Virus record (IMG/VR): IMGVR_UViG_3300031521_001337 | Location: 149,487-213,486 of that record | DNA length: 64,000 nucleotides | Direction: 5' to 3' (one strand) | From: a virus | Shown here: piece after piece, positions 61,712-64,000 of the stretch | Numbering within the stretch: the stretch's first letter is position 1 | How the letters are laid out: each line of letters starts with the position of its first letter | Program-made: the position numbers and the translations under genes | The notes under the pieces: model-generated | What the model saw: the letters and a program-made list of their open reading frames with translations, nothing else | Database searches by the model: none | Told to the model about the DNA's origin: nothing

Positions 61712-64000
61712 TTATTTATTTTTTAAAGTATTTATTTCTTGTGTTAGTTCTTGAATTGCTCCGATTAAATATGGTATTAACTTGATATAATCAACTGATA
61801 AAAATTCATCGTTATAAATGTTATGTACTAGGTTTGGAAGTACTTCTTTTAATTGCTGAGCAATAACACCAACATCTGTTTTTTCATCCTTATTTGGGTT
61901 TAATTCTTTAGCTTTTTCATTCCAATTATATTGCACTGGATTTAATTTATTGATTACGTCCAAAGAATTATTTAATGGTTGAATGTTTTCTTTTAACCGT
62001 TCATCAGATGCACTATAAGCTACTATTTCACCCGCTGCTATTACATTTCCATTTGAAATAAAATTACTAGCAGTAACATTACCATTGAAATGAGAATTAT
62101 CACTTCCATCAATATAAAATGGAGTTGTACCATCGGAAGCATTTCTAATTGAAAATCCAGTGTTTGAAATTCCTTGTATTGAATTTTTAATATAGTATTG
62201 CTTAACTCCTGCTTGTGAACCTTGTAATTGTATTCTTGCCTCACCTCCAACATCATTTCTAATTAGCACAGCACTTTTGTTAATTAGAGCAATATCACCT
62301 GTTCCACTTTCAGCACTAATATATACTGCATTGCCAGTAAACTGTAAGTAACCTTGTCTAACTGTATTTGCTGAATTATAACCACTCAAATAAGCGGCAT
62401 CAGCAATCATTTTTATTCCCTCACCTGCATAAGTATTAACAGTTCCAGTTGCCATTAAAGTACCATTCACTGCCAACTTATACCCTTGGTCAGAAATATA
62501 TCCAATCCCAGTATTACCATTAGGGCTAATATAAAACCTCCCAATATCGGGTACTGTATTAGCACTTTGGGTTGATTGAGTAGTAATTGCAAAATCTCCA
62601 TAAGACTGATAATCTGTATGTATGAACCATTTCCTAGAACTACCATTAGATACATTATGGTCAAATGATAACATTCCTACCCAACCTGAACCGCTAGGCA
62701 ATGATAATCTTCCGTTAATTCCCATCCCACCATTAAGAACTAATGCTCCTGTTGATGGTGATAGTGATTGAGTTGTGTTTGGTATACTTACTACTCCATT
62801 ACTTTCAATAGTCAATAAGGGAGTAGTTGCATAATTAAAAGTAAAGGCTTTGTTTCCCCACTGTCCAACAGAATTAAAAATCATTGACCCATAATTATCT
62901 CCACTACTAATAAAATAGTCAAAAGAAGAACCTGAACCAAATTTTAATTTACCTGAATAATTATTAGATGGTATATTAATAGCAAAATAATCACCTCTAG
63001 CTGATGCATTTGTCCCATCATCACTTATCAAACTATTTACAAAATTACTCCCATTCCATTTAGGAATGTAGTTTGTTGATAAACTTGATAAATCTTGTGT
63101 AGCAATATTATTTACGCCAATAAAATTTCTAATTTGAGTACTAGTAGCAGGACTCATTCTAGCATTAGGGGCATCGTATACCATTACATAACTTACCGTA
63201 GACGCAAAATCAGCGCCATAGTATTTTAAACCATTTACCATTTCAGCATTCAAATTCCCCACCATAGTAGTAGAATTTACAGTTAATGGTGCTGTTCCAG
63301 TTGCTACTGTTGATTGTAGTTGAGTTGCATTTACTGTAGAAGTAAAAGTTACTGCTCCTGTTTTACTTAACCTAAATCTTTCTGTATAAGTATGTGCAAT
63401 AGCTTCTGTATTGTATGCTCTAGCATCAGAATAATCAATTACTAAATCAGTACCACTTCCACTGTATTTGTTGGCAATTCTATAAACTCTTTGGTCAGTT
63501 CCACCATCGGCATATAAGTACATAGCACTACCATAATCAGAATCCAATGCTCTTAATTCAACACTATGATATGTTACACCAAATTTGCCTTTTCCATACG
63601 CTGTAACATCCCCACTAATCCACATATTTGCAGATTGTGCAGAGCTATTTTGGTTTAATATGTGGTCGTTATTGTTGGTATAAGCCGATGAACCTAGACC
63701 TAACCAAGATTGTATTTGATTTTGTGTAAAATTATAAACATATCCGTTAGAGTAACCTCCTAGTAAATTAGTAGGTACGGATTGATTAGCAGTTCCATTA
63801 TATACTGTTCCTAGTGTTATACTAGAGCCTAAAGTCCCACTAGAAGATACAAAGTCTCCAGTGTTACTACTGGCTGCTGAACCGAATGTTCTAGTAGGTA
63901 GTGGAGTATAACCTAAAGCAGTAGTAACCATTCCTGAGTTGATACCAGTTATCCATCCACCGTAGTTACCAAGATTATTATTAAATTGACTGAGATTAGT
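61712..64000 (-). CDS. tail fibre with S74 chaperone (copy 2, 5' end outside window)
   Basis: At least 763 residues, open to the window end. The shaft from 62056 upward is identical in the compared stretches to that of the gene at 33120-35924. The C-terminal domain is different: YSASDERLKENIQPL is a classic S74 Ser-Lys motif, followed by NPVQYNWNEKAKELN and VGVIAQQLKEVLPNLV. No TGA in the visible part. With the following tail and lysis genes it represents the siphophage's own fibre ending, while copy 1 carries the crAss-like ending. Confidence 0.87.
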   Translation of the reverse strand, partial: TNLSQFNNNLGNYGGWITGINSGMVTTALGYTPLPTRTFGSAASSNTGDFVSSSGTLGSSITLGTVYNGTANQSVPTNLLGGYSNGYVYNFTQNQIQSWLGLGSSAYTNNNDHILNQNSSAQSANMWISGDVTAYGKGKFGVTYHSVELRALDSDYGSAMYLYADGGTDQRVYRIANKYSGSGTDLVIDYSDARAYNTEAIAHTYTERFRLSKTGAVTFTSTVNATQLQSTVATGTAPLTVNSTTMVGNLNAEMVNGLKYYGADFASTVSYVMVYDAPNARMSPATSTQIRNFIGVNNIATQDLSSLSTNYIPKWNGSNFVNSLISDDGTNASARGDYFAINIPSNNYSGKLKFGSGSSFDYFISSGDNYGSMIFNSVGQWGNKAFTFNYATTPLLTIESNGVVSIPNTTQSLSPSTGALVLNGGMGINGRLSLPSGSGWVGMLSFDHNVSNGSSRKWFIHTDYQSYGDFAITTQSTQSANTVPDIGRFYISPNGNTGIGYISDQGYKLAVNGTLMATGTVNTYAGEGIKMIADAAYLSGYNSANTVRQGYLQFTGNAVYISAESGTGDIALINKSAVLIRNDVGGEARIQLQGSQAGVKQYYIKNSIQGISNTGFSIRNASDGTTPFYIDGSDNSHFNGNVTASNFISNGNVIAAGEIVAYSASDERLKENIQPLNNSLDVINKLNPVQYNWNEKAKELNPNKDEKTDVGVIAQQLKEVLPNLVHNIYNDEFLSVDYIKLIPYLIGAIQELTQEINTLKNK
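62056..64000. repeat. long direct repeat in tail-fibre shaft, copy 2
   Basis: Second copy of 33395-35339, same orientation, offset 28,661 bp, continuing to the last base of the window. Confidence 0.93.

Larger units (their letters stand above)
33395..62055. mobile_element. one unit length (28,661 bp) of a temperate siphophage genome
   Basis: This interval starts and ends at the same point of the repeated fibre shaft, so it closes into a circle. It holds one of each expected siphophage module: terminase, portal, protease, capsid, connectors, tail, tape measure, hub, fibre, lysis cassette, serine integrase, attP-like site and early genes. The flanks are crAss-like on the left; the right flank is outside the window. 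It may be a homologous-recombination insertion or an assembly join between two phages. Confidence 0.7.

Noticed and set aside
33395-64000. Long direct repeats as transposon or retroelement ends.
   Set aside because: The repeat is protein-coding fibre shaft, has no terminal inverted repeats, and no transposase is present; a phage circle explains it better.

Overview
The window is AT-rich phage DNA that reads properly only if UGA is translated as tryptophan (genetic code 4). UAA is the usual stop and UAG an occasional one. With the standard code most large genes break into adjacent in-frame pieces at TGA. With TGA as Trp the pieces join, and the recoded residues fall where known families have Trp (lysozyme GIWTEGYG, FISUMP SPSGWHVPT, tail collar GYVWC). 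Promoter-like TAnnTTTG boxes, the lack of Shine-Dalgarno sites and the crAss-like gene set point to phages of Bacteroidota. No tRNA gene, including a Trp-UCA suppressor, was seen in the gaps.

Two unrelated virion programmes are joined here. Bases 1 to about 33.4 kb, all leftward, match the order of a crAss-like podovirus (Crassvirales): tail fibre, FISUMP adhesin, lysozyme, scaffold-like protein, major capsid protein, ring/connector proteins, large tail 'muzzle'-type proteins, then cargo/ejection proteins ending in a giant protein (at least 2,043 aa, cut by the window edge) with a superfamily 1 helicase at its C-terminus. Three homing endonuclease genes are inserted between these genes.

Bases 33,395 to 62,055 look like one unit (28,661 bp) of a circular temperate siphophage. 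Leftward from 48.9 kb are terminase small and large subunits, portal, HK97-type protease, capsid, connectors, tail genes, tape measure, hub and fibre. Rightward from 49.2 kb are small early genes (RHH regulator, HNH nucleases, winged-helix replication protein, PD-(D/E)XK nuclease, GNAT). At 53.7-59.4 kb is a lysogeny/accessory region with a large serine integrase, an intact attP-like dyad and an AlaX-like tRNA-editing protein. At 59.4-62 kb are holin, spanin-like protein, M15 endolysin, a tail protein and a second fibre gene.

The two parts are linked by a tail-fibre shaft that occurs twice as an apparently identical direct repeat (33,395-35,339 and 62,056-64,000, constant offset 28,661). The two fibre genes end in different S74 chaperone domains. 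This is what a single crossover between a circular siphophage and a crAss-like genome, or an assembly-graph jump, would produce at a shared fibre. The sequence alone cannot tell these apart, but the intact attP-like site argues against ordinary integrase-mediated insertion.
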